From the NCBI GenBank assembly GCA_934193095.1, contig CAKPUX010000037.1:1-18962 (forward strand): a stretch of DNA of 18,962 bases, given 5' to 3'. This DNA comes from an uncultured Dialister sp. Its GTDB lineage: Bacteria; Bacillota; Negativicutes; Veillonellales; Dialisteraceae. Position 1 is the stretch's first letter. Each line of letters begins with the position of its first letter. Made by a program: the position numbers and the translations under genes. Under the pieces are notes generated by a model. That model searched no databases. It worked only from the letters and a program-made list of their open reading frames with translations, and was not told the DNA's origin. Of this stretch, positions 1-8,079 are shown in pieces.

Positions 1-890
1 CCCAAGGGGGCGCCGACCAGAGCAAAGACGAAGCTGGCCATCGGCAGCGAGAAGCGGCGATACACTTCCATGATGACGCCGGTCGCATCCGCATGTGCTG
101 CGGTGTATGCCTTCTGCGTGACGAGGAGTTCGCGGATGGTCATTTCATCCAGCTTTTTCGACTCACGCGGGATTTCTGAAGGCGACATGGCATACGGGAT
201 TTCCTGGCTCTCGAAATGCATCATGCGTTCCACGCCTTCTCCGGTGAGATCGTAGATGATCCCATCACTCATGCGCCACACGCCATCCTGCCAGACAGCC
301 TTCGGCGCATTCTCGACATGGATGACTTTTTCATTCTCAAATTCCTGCACGGTGATGTTTTCCAGTTCTTTGGTATTCGGATTGTAGCGGCGCGCATAGA
401 GAAGATGGGCGATCTTGCCGTTCTGCACATCGCGGATGACGACATGATCCGTGACGCCCGGATTCAGGTTCTTTTTGATCTCCGTATTCACCACATAGTC
501 ATACTCGCGGTTTGTCCACGGCACGACGTATTCATTGAAGGCCACGGCACAGAGGGAAATCAGAAACGCTACCAGAAAGACCGGCAGTGCGAGGCGGAAG
601 AAGCTCTGCCCAGAGGTACGCATGACGATGAGCTCGCTCGCCCCTGACAGACGGGAAAAGCACATGAGTGAGCCTAAGAGTACGGCCATCGGGAAGGTAT
701 AGACGATGATGCGCGGCAGTGCGAGGATGAACACCTTCACTGCCGATATCGCAGACGCCCCATATTGAGAGACAAAGCCAGCGATCTTTAAGAGCGTATC
801 TGCCCCGAGAAAGATCGCCGTAAAGGCGGCAACGCCAAATAAAAAGGGAGCCAAAAATTCTTTTAATACGTACTTGTCCAGAAGTCTCAT
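1..890 (-). CDS. lptF/lptG: LptF/LptG-family LPS export permease (partial, C-terminus outside window)
   Basis: This is the membrane permease subunit of the LPS extraction ABC transporter (YjgP/YjgQ family), which works with LptB and LptC. I translated it from the minus strand: it begins MRLLDKYVLKEFLAPF at an ATG ending at 890 and stays open to the window edge, giving about 296 residues. Visible features are an N-terminal hydrophobic helix (about residues 12-35), a second hydrophobic stretch (about 50-80) with the family-typical FPMAVLLGSL, then SELIVMRTSG, a third helix (about 97-120), a soluble periplasmic beta-rich part, and a returning helix at the cut end (SLPMASFVFALVGAPLG). A GGGAGGG ribosome binding site lies about 9 bases upstream. 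It follows lptB after 31 bases. Family is certain; whether it is orthologous to LptF or LptG cannot be decided, and Negativicutes clusters often carry one such gene here. Confidence 0.9.
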   Translation of the reverse strand, partial: MRLLDKYVLKEFLAPFLFGVAAFTAIFLGADTLLKIAGFVSQYGASAISAVKVFILALPRIIVYTFPMAVLLGSLMCFSRLSGASELIVMRTSGQSFFRLALPVFLVAFLISLCAVAFNEYVVPWTNREYDYVVNTEIKKNLNPGVTDHVVIRDVQNGKIAHLLYARRYNPNTKELENITVQEFENEKVIHVENAPKAVWQDGVWRMSDGIIYDLTGEGVERMMHFESQEIPYAMSPSEIPRESKKLDEMTIRELLVTQKAYTAAHADATGVIMEVYRRFSLPMASFVFALVGAPL

Positions 891-921
891 CAGAATTTCC
901 CTCCCTGTCTTTCTTCTTGAA

Positions 922-1640
<719 letters not shown>

Positions 1641-1644
<4 letters not shown>

Positions 1645-2483
1645 TTGTTATCCTTGATTTCTAACGGGCTGCCTGCATATTCGGGACGGCCGGCGATCGG
1701 TGTCGCCTGATTGACCGGCCCCGCGGGAACCGATGGCTGAGAGTCTCCCTCTCCGCCTTCGTCCGACGGGCTCTTGGTATTCGTAATGGTGATGGTGCTG
1801 CGGCCTGTCGTCTCGACGACCTTGTCCGCATCACGGAGCACAAGCTCCGGTCCTTCAAAGGTATTGCCATTCTGGTTCACCCAGGCATTGCCGGAAAGCA
1901 CCATCTTTCCATCGGTGCCATCCTGTCCGGAACGGGTATAGACAGCCTGATCCCCAAAGCCCACCGCGTTGTTTGCCGTGCTGGTGAGATTCACGCCGCC
2001 GGTCGCAACGACCTTGATCTGCTTCAGATTGCCCTCGATATGCGGCGCAGAAAGGCTGCCGTCCGCCGTCTCCAGATAGCCATTGCCTTCGATCTTGCCA
2101 AATCCCGTACCCGCATTGTACATCACGTCGTCGCCTCGAAGGACGCGATGCTCCGCATGGTCTACGAAATCTACGCCGCCGATGCCGCGGGCGGTCTTGT
2201 CTTTATAGAGGTACATTTTCTCTGCGATGAGCGTGCTCTCTCCTTTGACATATTTCACGCCGCCTTCCAGAAAAGCACTCCGATCTTCGAAATGATATTC
2301 CCCATTCGTGCCTGTGATGGTAGCGCCTTCATTGGCGTGAATCACCACATTTCCTTTCGCGCTGACCACCTTGGTCTTGCCGTCGTAGGTCAGTACATCC
2401 GCTGTGATGTCATCGGCCATCGCCGTCCCCATCGCGCCCAGGCTTACGGCTGCCAGCATGAGTGCTGTATAGAAAGTTTTCAC
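1641..2483 (-). CDS. lptA: Periplasmic LPS bridge protein LptA (OstA-like)
   Basis: Forms the periplasmic bridge that carries LPS from the inner-membrane LptBFGC complex to the outer membrane. The start is GTG, preceded by AAGGAGG, and overlaps the lptC stop by 4 bases. The N-terminus is a clear signal peptide (MKTFYTALMLAAVSLGAMGTAMA) with likely cleavage after A23. The mature part begins DDITADVLTYDGKTK, the usual OstA opening, followed by repeating beta-strand units such as AKGNVVIHANEGATITG and FEGPELVLRD. At 280 residues it is longer than the about 185-residue E. coli LptA. The extra length includes more beta repeats and a Pro/Gly/Ser-rich, probably disordered C-terminal tail (about 238-280). 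Longer OstA proteins are common in diderm Firmicutes. Confidence 0.92.
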
Positions 2484-3025
2484 TGTGCATCCTCCTTATC
2501 CGCCAGTTTCGCATGGCCTTTCGCTGTGATCTTTTCCAGCACGCGATCTGCCGTGAAGCTGTCAGCGGTCAGTACGCGGCCATCCTTTTCCGCCGTGAAG
2601 AATTCATCCGTCGAAAGGATGTCTGTATTTCCATCATAGGTCAGGTTCTTCGCATGAAGCACCATACCGTCATTCGATGTCCCTTCTACATGGCCCTCGA
2701 CATGCACTTTCTTCTGCTTTCTGTCGAAGTGCCCTTTATCTGCTTGAAGCTTCAGCTCATTGCCGTCTTTCAGGAAATAGGCTTCGATGCCTTCCATGTC
2801 GGCGGTATTCTTATCCCGGCTCATCGCGACATGCTTTGCCTTGATGCGCCAGACAGACTGCCCATCCTTGTCTTCCTTCATTTCGATATTGGAAAACTCC
2901 ATGGCCGGTCCGCCGGACTTGGCACTTTCCTGTTTCTGATGGTCATCCTTGAAGAGGAAATAGATGCCAAGCACTGCCAGAAGGATAACGAGTACGATGA
3001 GGATGCTCTTTTTATTTCTGCTCAC
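2480..3025 (-). CDS. lptC: LPS export protein LptC
   Basis: Bitopic inner-membrane protein that receives LPS from the permease and hands it to LptA. The 181 residues fit the family (191 in E. coli). One N-terminal transmembrane helix is visible at about 8-24 (ILIVLVILLAVLGIYFL) after a positively charged start MSRNKK. The periplasmic part has LptC-like beta strands (MEFSNIEMKEDKDGQSVWRI, KNLTYDGNTDILSTDEFFTA). The start codon is GTG with GGAGG six bases upstream, overlapping the lpxL stop. The gene sits between lpxL and lptA with 4-base overlaps on both sides. LptC sequences diverge strongly, so position and topology carry much of the assignment. Confidence 0.9.
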   Translation of the reverse strand: MSRNKKSILIVLVILLAVLGIYFLFKDDHQKQESAKSGGPAMEFSNIEMKEDKDGQSVWRIKAKHVAMSRDKNTADMEGIEAYFLKDGNELKLQADKGHFDRKQKKVHVEGHVEGTSNDGMVLHAKNLTYDGNTDILSTDEFFTAEKDGRVLTADSFTADRVLEKITAKGHAKLADKEDAQ

Positions 3026-4008
3026 GACTTGCCTCCTCTGGTTTCATTCCAGTCTTCGCTGATGCCGGGGGCGAAACGTTTCTTCTCTTCCTCCGTCAGC
3101 TCCATATACATCTTAATGCGTCCCGGCCGCGTCCAGAAAAGATGCTGGAACCAGAGCCAGTCAGTGGGATGTTCCTTGATGAAATCTTCCATGATCGTCG
3201 CCATCTTTTGTGCATTCGTCATGAGATCCCTCTTCGTATCCCCGGTCTCTTCATAATAGAACGGCTTGCCGATGCAGATCGTGTGTCCCTTCCCGCCTTC
3301 ATTTCTCACAATGAAGAGCGGCAGGATCGGCGCCTTGAACTTTCTGGCAAAGACGCAGGGTCCCTGCGGGAAGGAGAAGACGCGGTTCATAAAGAGCACG
3401 GGAATTCCTGTCTCATCCCCGTCCTTATCGGAGAGGAAGCCCAGGATGTGATTCTTCTTCATCGAGCGCGCCGCTGCGATCATTTCATAGCCGCCCGTCC
3501 CGGTGAGGAAGATGTGCTGCCCCGCGCGGGCGCGGTAGTCATTGATGATCCGCATCAGCGCGTCATCGGCCTGCTTCTTTCCGATCGCCGAAGTGTCATA
3601 GTCATGAAGCGCAAGGCCGGCACCGAGCCATTCCCAGTTCCCCATATGCGCCGTCAGACCGACGATGCCCTTCCCTTCGGCATACGCCGCCTCCAGGTAC
3701 TCCGGATGATCGATTTTCACATAGTCATCGATATGATCCTTTTCCTTGCAGAGGCGCGGCATGTACATCATTTCCATCGCGGACATACCGATGTGCTCGT
3801 ACACCTTGTGAAGCAGCTTCTCTGCCTCCTCGCGGCGGATGCCCATGCCCCGCATCATCTGCTCGATCCCGCGGTTTCTCTGCTTGGCTATGCGGTTCAT
3901 GATGCATGGCCCCAAAACGCGGCCGATGGACAGGATCCGATCATAGGACATCCTGCACAGCAGGTGGCTGATGCCCTTCAAGAGTCCATATCGTACATTG
4001 AATAACAT
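3022..4008 (-). CDS. lpxL: LpxL/HtrB-family lipid A late acyltransferase
   Basis: Membrane-associated acyltransferase expected to add a secondary acyl chain to Kdo-lipid A, or to its precursor. The 328 residues fit the family. The catalytic HX4E motif is seen as H121-M-G-N-W-E126 in TAHMGNWEWLG, followed by a second block SDKDGDETGIPVLFMNR with FPQGP, and the C-terminal PTDWLWFQHLFWTRPGR, which is typical of the LpxL/LpxM superfamily. The N-terminus is weakly hydrophobic. The ATG at 4008 has only a purine-rich GGAAAGAAG upstream, a weaker ribosome binding site than its neighbours. The stop overlaps the lptC GTG by 4 bases. The acyl donor and acceptor position cannot be read from the sequence. 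Confidence 0.92.
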   Translation of the reverse strand: MLFNVRYGLLKGISHLLCRMSYDRILSIGRVLGPCIMNRIAKQRNRGIEQMMRGMGIRREEAEKLLHKVYEHIGMSAMEMMYMPRLCKEKDHIDDYVKIDHPEYLEAAYAEGKGIVGLTAHMGNWEWLGAGLALHDYDTSAIGKKQADDALMRIINDYRARAGQHIFLTGTGGYEMIAAARSMKKNHILGFLSDKDGDETGIPVLFMNRVFSFPQGPCVFARKFKAPILPLFIVRNEGGKGHTICIGKPFYYEETGDTKRDLMTNAQKMATIMEDFIKEHPTDWLWFQHLFWTRPGRIKMYMELTEEEKKRFAPGISEDWNETRGGKS

Positions 4009-4046
4009 GGCTGATTCTTCTTTCCAAATATAAAGGGAATAAAATA

Positions 4047-4290
4047 GGGTTCAGGGTTCAAGGTTCAGGGTTCAGGGTTCAGGGTTAGCCCATGGGCGTC
4101 CCGTCCCTTGATTGCGTGTGAAAGCTCTACGCGCCAGTGAGGAGTGAGGAGTGGTGGTGCGGCGCATAAAAATCAGAAACGCCGCCGAGGTTTGAAACTC
4201 GCGGTTTTCTCGTATCACAAACCTAATCCCTAGCCACTAATCCCTAGCTACCAGTCACCAGTCACTCAAGATTCCTAATTCCACAATCGA
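4047..4290 (+). repeat. Composite intergenic repeat element, copy 1 (kdsC-lpxL gap)
   Basis: This fills the 292-base gap between kdsC and lpxL. On the + strand it holds about six GGGTTCA heptads (4047-4088), a GCCCATGGGC hairpin, TTGATTGCGTGTGAAAG, GTGAGGA heptads, the hairpin GCGGCG...CGCCGC around ATAAAAATCAGAAA (4162-4188), then GGTTTTCTCGTATCACAAAC, and CCCTAGC/CCACTAA/CCAGTCA heptads to about 4269. It matches, nearly end to end, the reverse complement of 18726-18962. No gene is seen. The downstream lpxL start lies about 40 bases past the GGGTTCA end. Confidence 0.85.
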
Positions 4291-4300
4291 GCGGCGCTTC

Positions 4301-4837
4301 TCACTGCACGAGATCTTCCTGATCGATTTCCTGAAAGGAATACACCGCTTCTTCCCAGCGTCCCTGAGATTTCAGGATGCACTCGATGAAATCACGCGCT
4401 GCTCCGCGTCCGCCGTCATACCGGGAAATAAAGTCCGCTGCGGACTGATTCTCCTCGCAGGCATCGGCCGGGCAGCCCGACAGACCGACGCGGGAGAAGA
4501 GAGGCAGATCATTGAGATCGTCCCCCATGTAGGCCGCCTCGTCCCAGCCAAGAGCGCGATCCCTGAGCAGCTGCTGCAGAGCAGACACCTTATGCCGGAT
4601 GCCCATGAGGACGAAATCACAGGAGAGCTCCTTCGCGCGTGCTTCTACGATCGGCGAAGTCCTCCCCGTGATGAAACCGACTGCATAGCCCATGCGGTGG
4701 GCGAGAGAAATCGCCAGTCCGTCATGCGCGTTGAAAAGCTTATATGCCTCGCCGCCGCTCCCCATGACGAGCGTCCCGTCTGTCAGTGTGCCATCGACAT
4801 CAAAGGCGATGAGCTTCACCTGTTCTGCGCCGATCAT
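4301..4837 (-). CDS. kdsC: 3-deoxy-D-manno-octulosonate 8-phosphate phosphatase KdsC
   Basis: Cytoplasmic HAD phosphatase that releases Kdo from Kdo-8-phosphate, the third step of CMP-Kdo synthesis. HAD motif I is FDVDGTLTDG with D13 and D15, motif II is T57-G-R59, motif III is near K83 and motif IV is GDDLND (105-110). The length of 178 residues suits the short, cap-less KdsC class. Two starts are possible: GTG at 4840 and ATG at 4837. I chose ATG because AGGGGG is then 7 bases upstream and the kdsD stop shares its last base with the start (TGATG), a coupling arrangement. The stop codon lies in AGTGAG next to the repeat-filled gap. Confidence 0.94.
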   Translation of the reverse strand: MIGAEQVKLIAFDVDGTLTDGTLVMGSGGEAYKLFNAHDGLAISLAHRMGYAVGFITGRTSPIVEARAKELSCDFVLMGIRHKVSALQQLLRDRALGWDEAAYMGDDLNDLPLFSRVGLSGCPADACEENQSAADFISRYDGGRGAARDFIECILKSQGRWEEAVYSFQEIDQEDLVQ

Positions 4838-5808
4838 CACATGACCCCCTGCCGCAAAAGATCGGTGATATGTACCATGCCGATCGCCTTGCCTGCCTCA
4901 TCACAGACAGGAAGCACGGTGATCGGATGCGGCTGGTGCTTCTCCATGATGTGCAGGGCTTCGGCCGCCAGCTTCTGCTGCGAGATCACCATCGGTGACT
5001 TCGTCATGACGTCCCTCACGGGGAGAAGCAGGAAATCCTCTCCCTTCTCGAGGCCGCGGCGGACATCACCGTCCGTCATAAGCCCCAAGAGGCGTCCTTC
5101 CCTGCCCGTCACAGAGACGGCGCCAAGCCCTTTATCTGTCATCACAAAGAGCGCATCCTTGACCGAAGCCAGTTCATGGATCAAAGGATTGTCCTCGCCT
5201 TTGTGCATCACCATCTCGACGGTCAGAAGCAAGCGCTTGCCGAGGGATCCGCCCGGATGGAAAATTGCAAAATTATCTGCCGTGAAATGATGGCGCTCCA
5301 TCAGAGAGACCGCAAGCGCATCTCCCAGCGCCAGAGCCGCGGTCGTCGAGCTCGTCGGAGCGAGCCCCAGACTGTCTGCCTCTTTTTCGACGCCCGCATC
5401 GAGCACTGCGTCCGCATTTTTCGCGAGTGTCGAATTCTTTTTCCCGACGACCGCAATGAGCTTCGCACCGATGCGCTTCAGGGACGGAAGGATATTCAGC
5501 ACCTCGCCCGTTTCTCCGCTGTTCGAATATGCGATGACCACATCATCGGCTGTCACCATGCCAAGATCCCCATGAATGCCTTCTGCCGGATGCAGGAAAA
5601 AAGCCGGCGTCCCTGTGCTCGCCATGGTCGCTGCTACTTTCCGCGCAATGTGGCCTGATTTTCCCATACCCGTCAGTACCACGCGCCCCTTGGACGCTTC
5701 GATCAGGCAAACGGCTTTTTCAAATTCGCCGTCCAGATGATCCACCAGAGAAAGGACAGCGGCTGCTTCATCCCGAAGCACCCGCGAAGCTGTTTCGATA
5801 ACTGACAT
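4837..5808 (-). CDS. kdsD: Arabinose-5-phosphate isomerase KdsD/KpsF
   Basis: Interconverts ribulose-5-phosphate and arabinose-5-phosphate, the first step of Kdo synthesis. The 323 residues carry an N-terminal SIS domain with TGMGKSGHIARK (46-57), FLHPAEGIHGDLG (71-83) and YSNSGETGE (94-102), then two CBS domains covering about 205-322 (for example MTDGDVRRGLEKG and the C-terminal VLPVCDEAGKAIGMVHITDLLR). This is the full KdsD architecture. The ATG follows a strong AAGGAGG. It is coupled to kdsC by a one-base overlap, while a repeat-filled gap of 437 bases separates it from kdsA upstream. A possible TATAAT lies 39 bases before the start. Confidence 0.96.
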   Translation of the reverse strand: MSVIETASRVLRDEAAAVLSLVDHLDGEFEKAVCLIEASKGRVVLTGMGKSGHIARKVAATMASTGTPAFFLHPAEGIHGDLGMVTADDVVIAYSNSGETGEVLNILPSLKRIGAKLIAVVGKKNSTLAKNADAVLDAGVEKEADSLGLAPTSSTTAALALGDALAVSLMERHHFTADNFAIFHPGGSLGKRLLLTVEMVMHKGEDNPLIHELASVKDALFVMTDKGLGAVSVTGREGRLLGLMTDGDVRRGLEKGEDFLLLPVRDVMTKSPMVISQQKLAAEALHIMEKHQPHPITVLPVCDEAGKAIGMVHITDLLRQGVM

Positions 5809-5846
5809 GATGCCTCCTTGGTCAACGCAAAATAAGTTTATACCTT

Positions 5847-5852
5847 ATTATA
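5847..5852 (-). promoter_or_regulatory. Possible -10 element upstream of kdsD
   Basis: On the minus strand TATAAT occurs about 40 bases before the kdsD ATG, in an AT-rich stretch that lies just outside the repeat element. No good -35 box is seen at 16-18 bases. It could give kdsD-kdsC their own transcription start despite the long gap. Confidence 0.3.
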
Positions 5853-5880
5853 CAATATTCGAGGGAAAATAGTTATATTG

Positions 5881-6248
5881 AGGTTCAGGGTTAGCCCGTG
5901 GGGCGTGCTGCCCCATGATTACGAATTTGAATGAGAAATTAGGAATGAGGAATTAGGAATGAAGGTGGCGGCTTCGCCGCGAATATATATGGGCGATGCC
6001 CGAAGGGCAACGGATAACAGGCTTCCCATTTGTGGTTCCCTGACATCGACCGTTTAGCCGCGAATGACAAAGATTTCTCGCTCCGCTCGAAATGACGATA
6101 CGGGAGAGTCTGACGGCTCTTAGTCCCTAGTCCCTAATCCCTAATCCCTAGACACTAATCCCTAGCCACTAGTCACTAGTCCCTAGCCACTGGTCACTAG
6201 TCACCAGTCACCAGTCACTAGTCACTAGTCACTAGTCACTAGCCACTA
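5881..6248 (+). repeat. Composite intergenic repeat element, copy 2 (kdsA-kdsD gap)
   Basis: It occupies most of the 437-base gap between kdsA and kdsD; no gene is seen. In order on +: GGTTCAGGGTTAGCCCG, the hairpin GGGGCGTGCTGCCCC (about 5899-5913), GAGGAAT/TAGGAAT heptads, the short hairpin GGCGGCTTCGCCGC, GGCGATGCCCGAAGGGC, CAGGCTTCCC, the tail AATGACAAAGATTTCTCGCT (6063-6082), ending in CGATACGGGAG, then the window's longest heptad array at 6120-6248. That array has about 18 units drifting through AGTCCCT, AATCCCT, AGCCACT, GGTCACT and AGTCACT. It runs into kdsA, whose TAG stop is part of the last unit. Confidence 0.88.
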
Positions 6249-7091
6249 TTTCCCAGCCACGAGCCCCATTTCCTTATCCTTCTTTACGACATCATTGATC
6301 GCGATGAGGTCTTTCAGGAGGCCTTCAAGAGAAGAGAGGTAGAGCATATTGGTAGAGTCGGAAAGGCCTTCCGGCGGATTGTCGTGGACTTCCATGAAGA
6401 AGCCGTCGACACCGGATGCCGCTGCCGCTCTTGCGAGGTACGGGATGAATTCACGCTGGCCGCCGGTGGTATTGCCCATACCTCCCGGGAGCTGGACGCT
6501 GTGGGTCGCATCGAAAATGACGGGATAGCCGAACTGTCGCATGATGGGGAAGGAACGCATATCGACCACGAGATTGTGATAGCCGAAGGACGCTCCTCTT
6601 TCTGTCAGAGCGAGATTCGGATTTCCCGCCTCTTCCATCTTACCGATGACATTCTTCATATCTTCCGGTGCCATGAACTGGCCCTTCTTCACATTGACAG
6701 GCTTACCCGTCTTTGCCGCGCCGTATACCAGATCGGTCTGGCGGCAGAGGAAGGCCGGGATCTGGAGCATGTCGAGCACCTGGGAAGCCGGCGCGAGCTG
6801 GGTCACATCATGCACGTCAGAGAGCACCGGCACCTGAAGCTCTTTCTTGATGTCCGCAAGAATTTCGAGGCCCTTCTCAAGCCCCGGGCCACGGAAGGAG
6901 TTAAACGAGGAACGATTCGCCTTATCAAAAGACGCTTTGAAAATGTACTGTACGCCAAGGCGTTCACAGATTTTTTTGATTTCACGACCGATCATCAGCG
7001 TGCGGTCATAGCCTTCAATGACGCAGGGGCCTGCGATCAGAAACAGCTTGCTGCCGTCGATGGTCAGATTTCCGACATGAATGGTTTTCAT
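6246..7091 (-). CDS. kdsA: 3-deoxy-8-phosphooctulonate synthase KdsA (metal-dependent type)
   Basis: Condenses phosphoenolpyruvate with arabinose-5-phosphate to give Kdo-8-phosphate. The 281 residues span a full TIM barrel. Family landmarks: LFLIAGPCVIEG (17-27), FKASFDKANRSSFNSFRGPG (51-70), SDVHD (91-95), IPAFLCRQTDL (111-121), FDATHSVQLPGG (193-204) and SDSTNML. Cys23, His197, Glu234 and Asp245 occupy the positions of the four metal ligands of the Aquifex enzyme, whereas E. coli KdsA has Asn at the Cys position. This one therefore belongs to the metal-dependent class. AAAGGAG precedes the ATG by six bases. The stop TAG is supplied by the heptad array, and downstream kdsD is more than 430 bases away. 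Confidence 0.96.
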   Translation of the reverse strand: MKTIHVGNLTIDGSKLFLIAGPCVIEGYDRTLMIGREIKKICERLGVQYIFKASFDKANRSSFNSFRGPGLEKGLEILADIKKELQVPVLSDVHDVTQLAPASQVLDMLQIPAFLCRQTDLVYGAAKTGKPVNVKKGQFMAPEDMKNVIGKMEEAGNPNLALTERGASFGYHNLVVDMRSFPIMRQFGYPVIFDATHSVQLPGGMGNTTGGQREFIPYLARAAAASGVDGFFMEVHDNPPEGLSDSTNMLYLSSLEGLLKDLIAINDVVKKDKEMGLVAGK

Positions 7092-7152
7092 AGGGAGCTC
7101 CTTTGAAGTTAGTTGTTAAATGGCAAATTCACAAATTATGTTTTTTCAGTTC

Positions 7153-7300
7153 TGAGTGAGGAGTGAGAAGTGAGGAGTGAGGAGTGAGGAGTGAGGAGTG
7201 GTGGTGCGGCGCATAAAAATCATATAGCGCCGGACATTTTGCGACGCTATATGAATCGTGCGACGCCCTTTCACTCCCTGCTCCTCACTTATTGTGAAAA
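7153..7300 (+). repeat. Composite intergenic repeat element, copy 3, partial (kdsB-kdsA gap)
   Basis: The 221-base gap between kdsB and kdsA contains seven GTGAGGA-type heptads (7153-7199) leading into GGTGGTGCGGCGCATAAAAA and a CGGCGC...GCGCCG hairpin (7206-7233). Then comes GCGACGCTATATGAATCGTGCGACGCC and opposite-sense heptads CACTCCCTGCTCCTCACTT (7271-7289). The GGGTTCA part, the GGGGC hairpin and the GTCACTA array are missing. In the minus-strand mRNA the heptads read as repeated CACTCCT, about 50 bases before the kdsA ribosome binding site. Confidence 0.82.
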
Positions 7301-7312
7301 TATTTGAAAAAA

Positions 7313-8044
7313 TTACATTCCCATCTTTTCAAAATATTCATTGGCCTTCTTCAGGTCTTCTTCGGTATCAATGCCGATATCCTGTGTCTTCACCTCGATG
7401 ACACCGATCTTGTAGCCCATCTCGAGGGCACGGAGCTGCTCTAAGGACTCCGTCTTTTCGAGCGGGGTCTGCGCCATCTTCGCATAGGCGAGGAGGAACT
7501 CTCTCCGATACGCATAGATGCCGACGTGCTTCAGCGCCGGCACTTCGAAATCGTGGCGGGGATACGGGATGAGGGAGCGGGAGAAGTAGAGTGCTTCGCC
7601 CTTCTGGTTCACGACGACCTTGACCGAGGAAGGATCATCGTATTCGTCTTCGTGGAGAGGCGTAGCGACAGTCGCCATATCCAGCTCCGGATGGTCGATG
7701 AGATCCTGCGCCAGACGATCGATCACGTCCGGGTCGATCAGCGGTTCATCGCCCTGTACATTGACGATGATCTCATAGTCCGGCGTATAAGAAGCCACTT
7801 CTGCCAGACGGTCAGTACCTGTCGGATGGTCGACGGAGGTCATCATGACATGACCGCCGAAGCTCTTCACTTCCTTCTCAATGTCCTCATGGTCTGTCGC
7901 AACGATGACGACGTCAGGGAGCTTGGCCTGAACGGCTCTTTCATAGACACGATGCACCAGTGTCTCTCCCGCGATCAGGCGGAGAGGCTTTCCCGGAAGA
8001 CGTGTCGATGCATACCGGGACGGAATGATACAAGCAATTTTCAT
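7313..8044 (-). CDS. kdsB: CMP-Kdo synthetase KdsB (3-deoxy-manno-octulosonate cytidylyltransferase)
   Basis: Activates Kdo with CTP to CMP-Kdo, the sugar donor for WaaA. The nucleotide-binding N-terminus reads IIPSRYASTRLPGKPL (6-21), with the family motif VNVQGDEPLID (94-104) and HPTGTDRLAEV. The chosen ATG gives 243 residues, the family length. The frame is open 13 codons further upstream (to 8083), but that ATG would start inside the lpxK stop region and lacks a ribosome binding site, whereas AAAGGAG lies six bases before 8044. A 35-base spacer with two heptads separates it from lpxK. Confidence 0.96.
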   Translation of the reverse strand: MKIACIIPSRYASTRLPGKPLRLIAGETLVHRVYERAVQAKLPDVVIVATDHEDIEKEVKSFGGHVMMTSVDHPTGTDRLAEVASYTPDYEIIVNVQGDEPLIDPDVIDRLAQDLIDHPELDMATVATPLHEDEYDDPSSVKVVVNQKGEALYFSRSLIPYPRHDFEVPALKHVGIYAYRREFLLAYAKMAQTPLEKTESLEQLRALEMGYKIGVIEVKTQDIGIDTEEDLKKANEYFEKMGM

Positions 8045-8050
8045 GATGAA

Positions 8051-8057
8051 CTCCTTT
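8051..8057 (-). promoter_or_regulatory. Ribosome binding site fixing the kdsB start
   Basis: AAAGGAG on the minus strand, six bases before the ATG ending at 8044. It supports MKIACIIPSRY as the true N-terminus rather than the in-frame ATG at 8083. Confidence 0.8.
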
Positions 8058-8060
8058 GCG

Positions 8061-8075
8061 TAGTGACTAGTGACA
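8061..8075 (+). repeat. Minimal heptad repeat between lpxK and kdsB
   Basis: Two TAGTGAC units in 15 bases lie in the short spacer between the lpxK stop and the kdsB ribosome binding site. The orientation is opposite to the GTCACTA arrays of most other copies. This is the smallest trace of the repeat family in the window. Confidence 0.6.
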
Positions 8076-8079
8076 GGGA

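Noticed and set aside
6120..6248. CRISPR array
   Set aside because: Units are 7 bases with no spacers and no cas genes nearby; this is a short tandem array.
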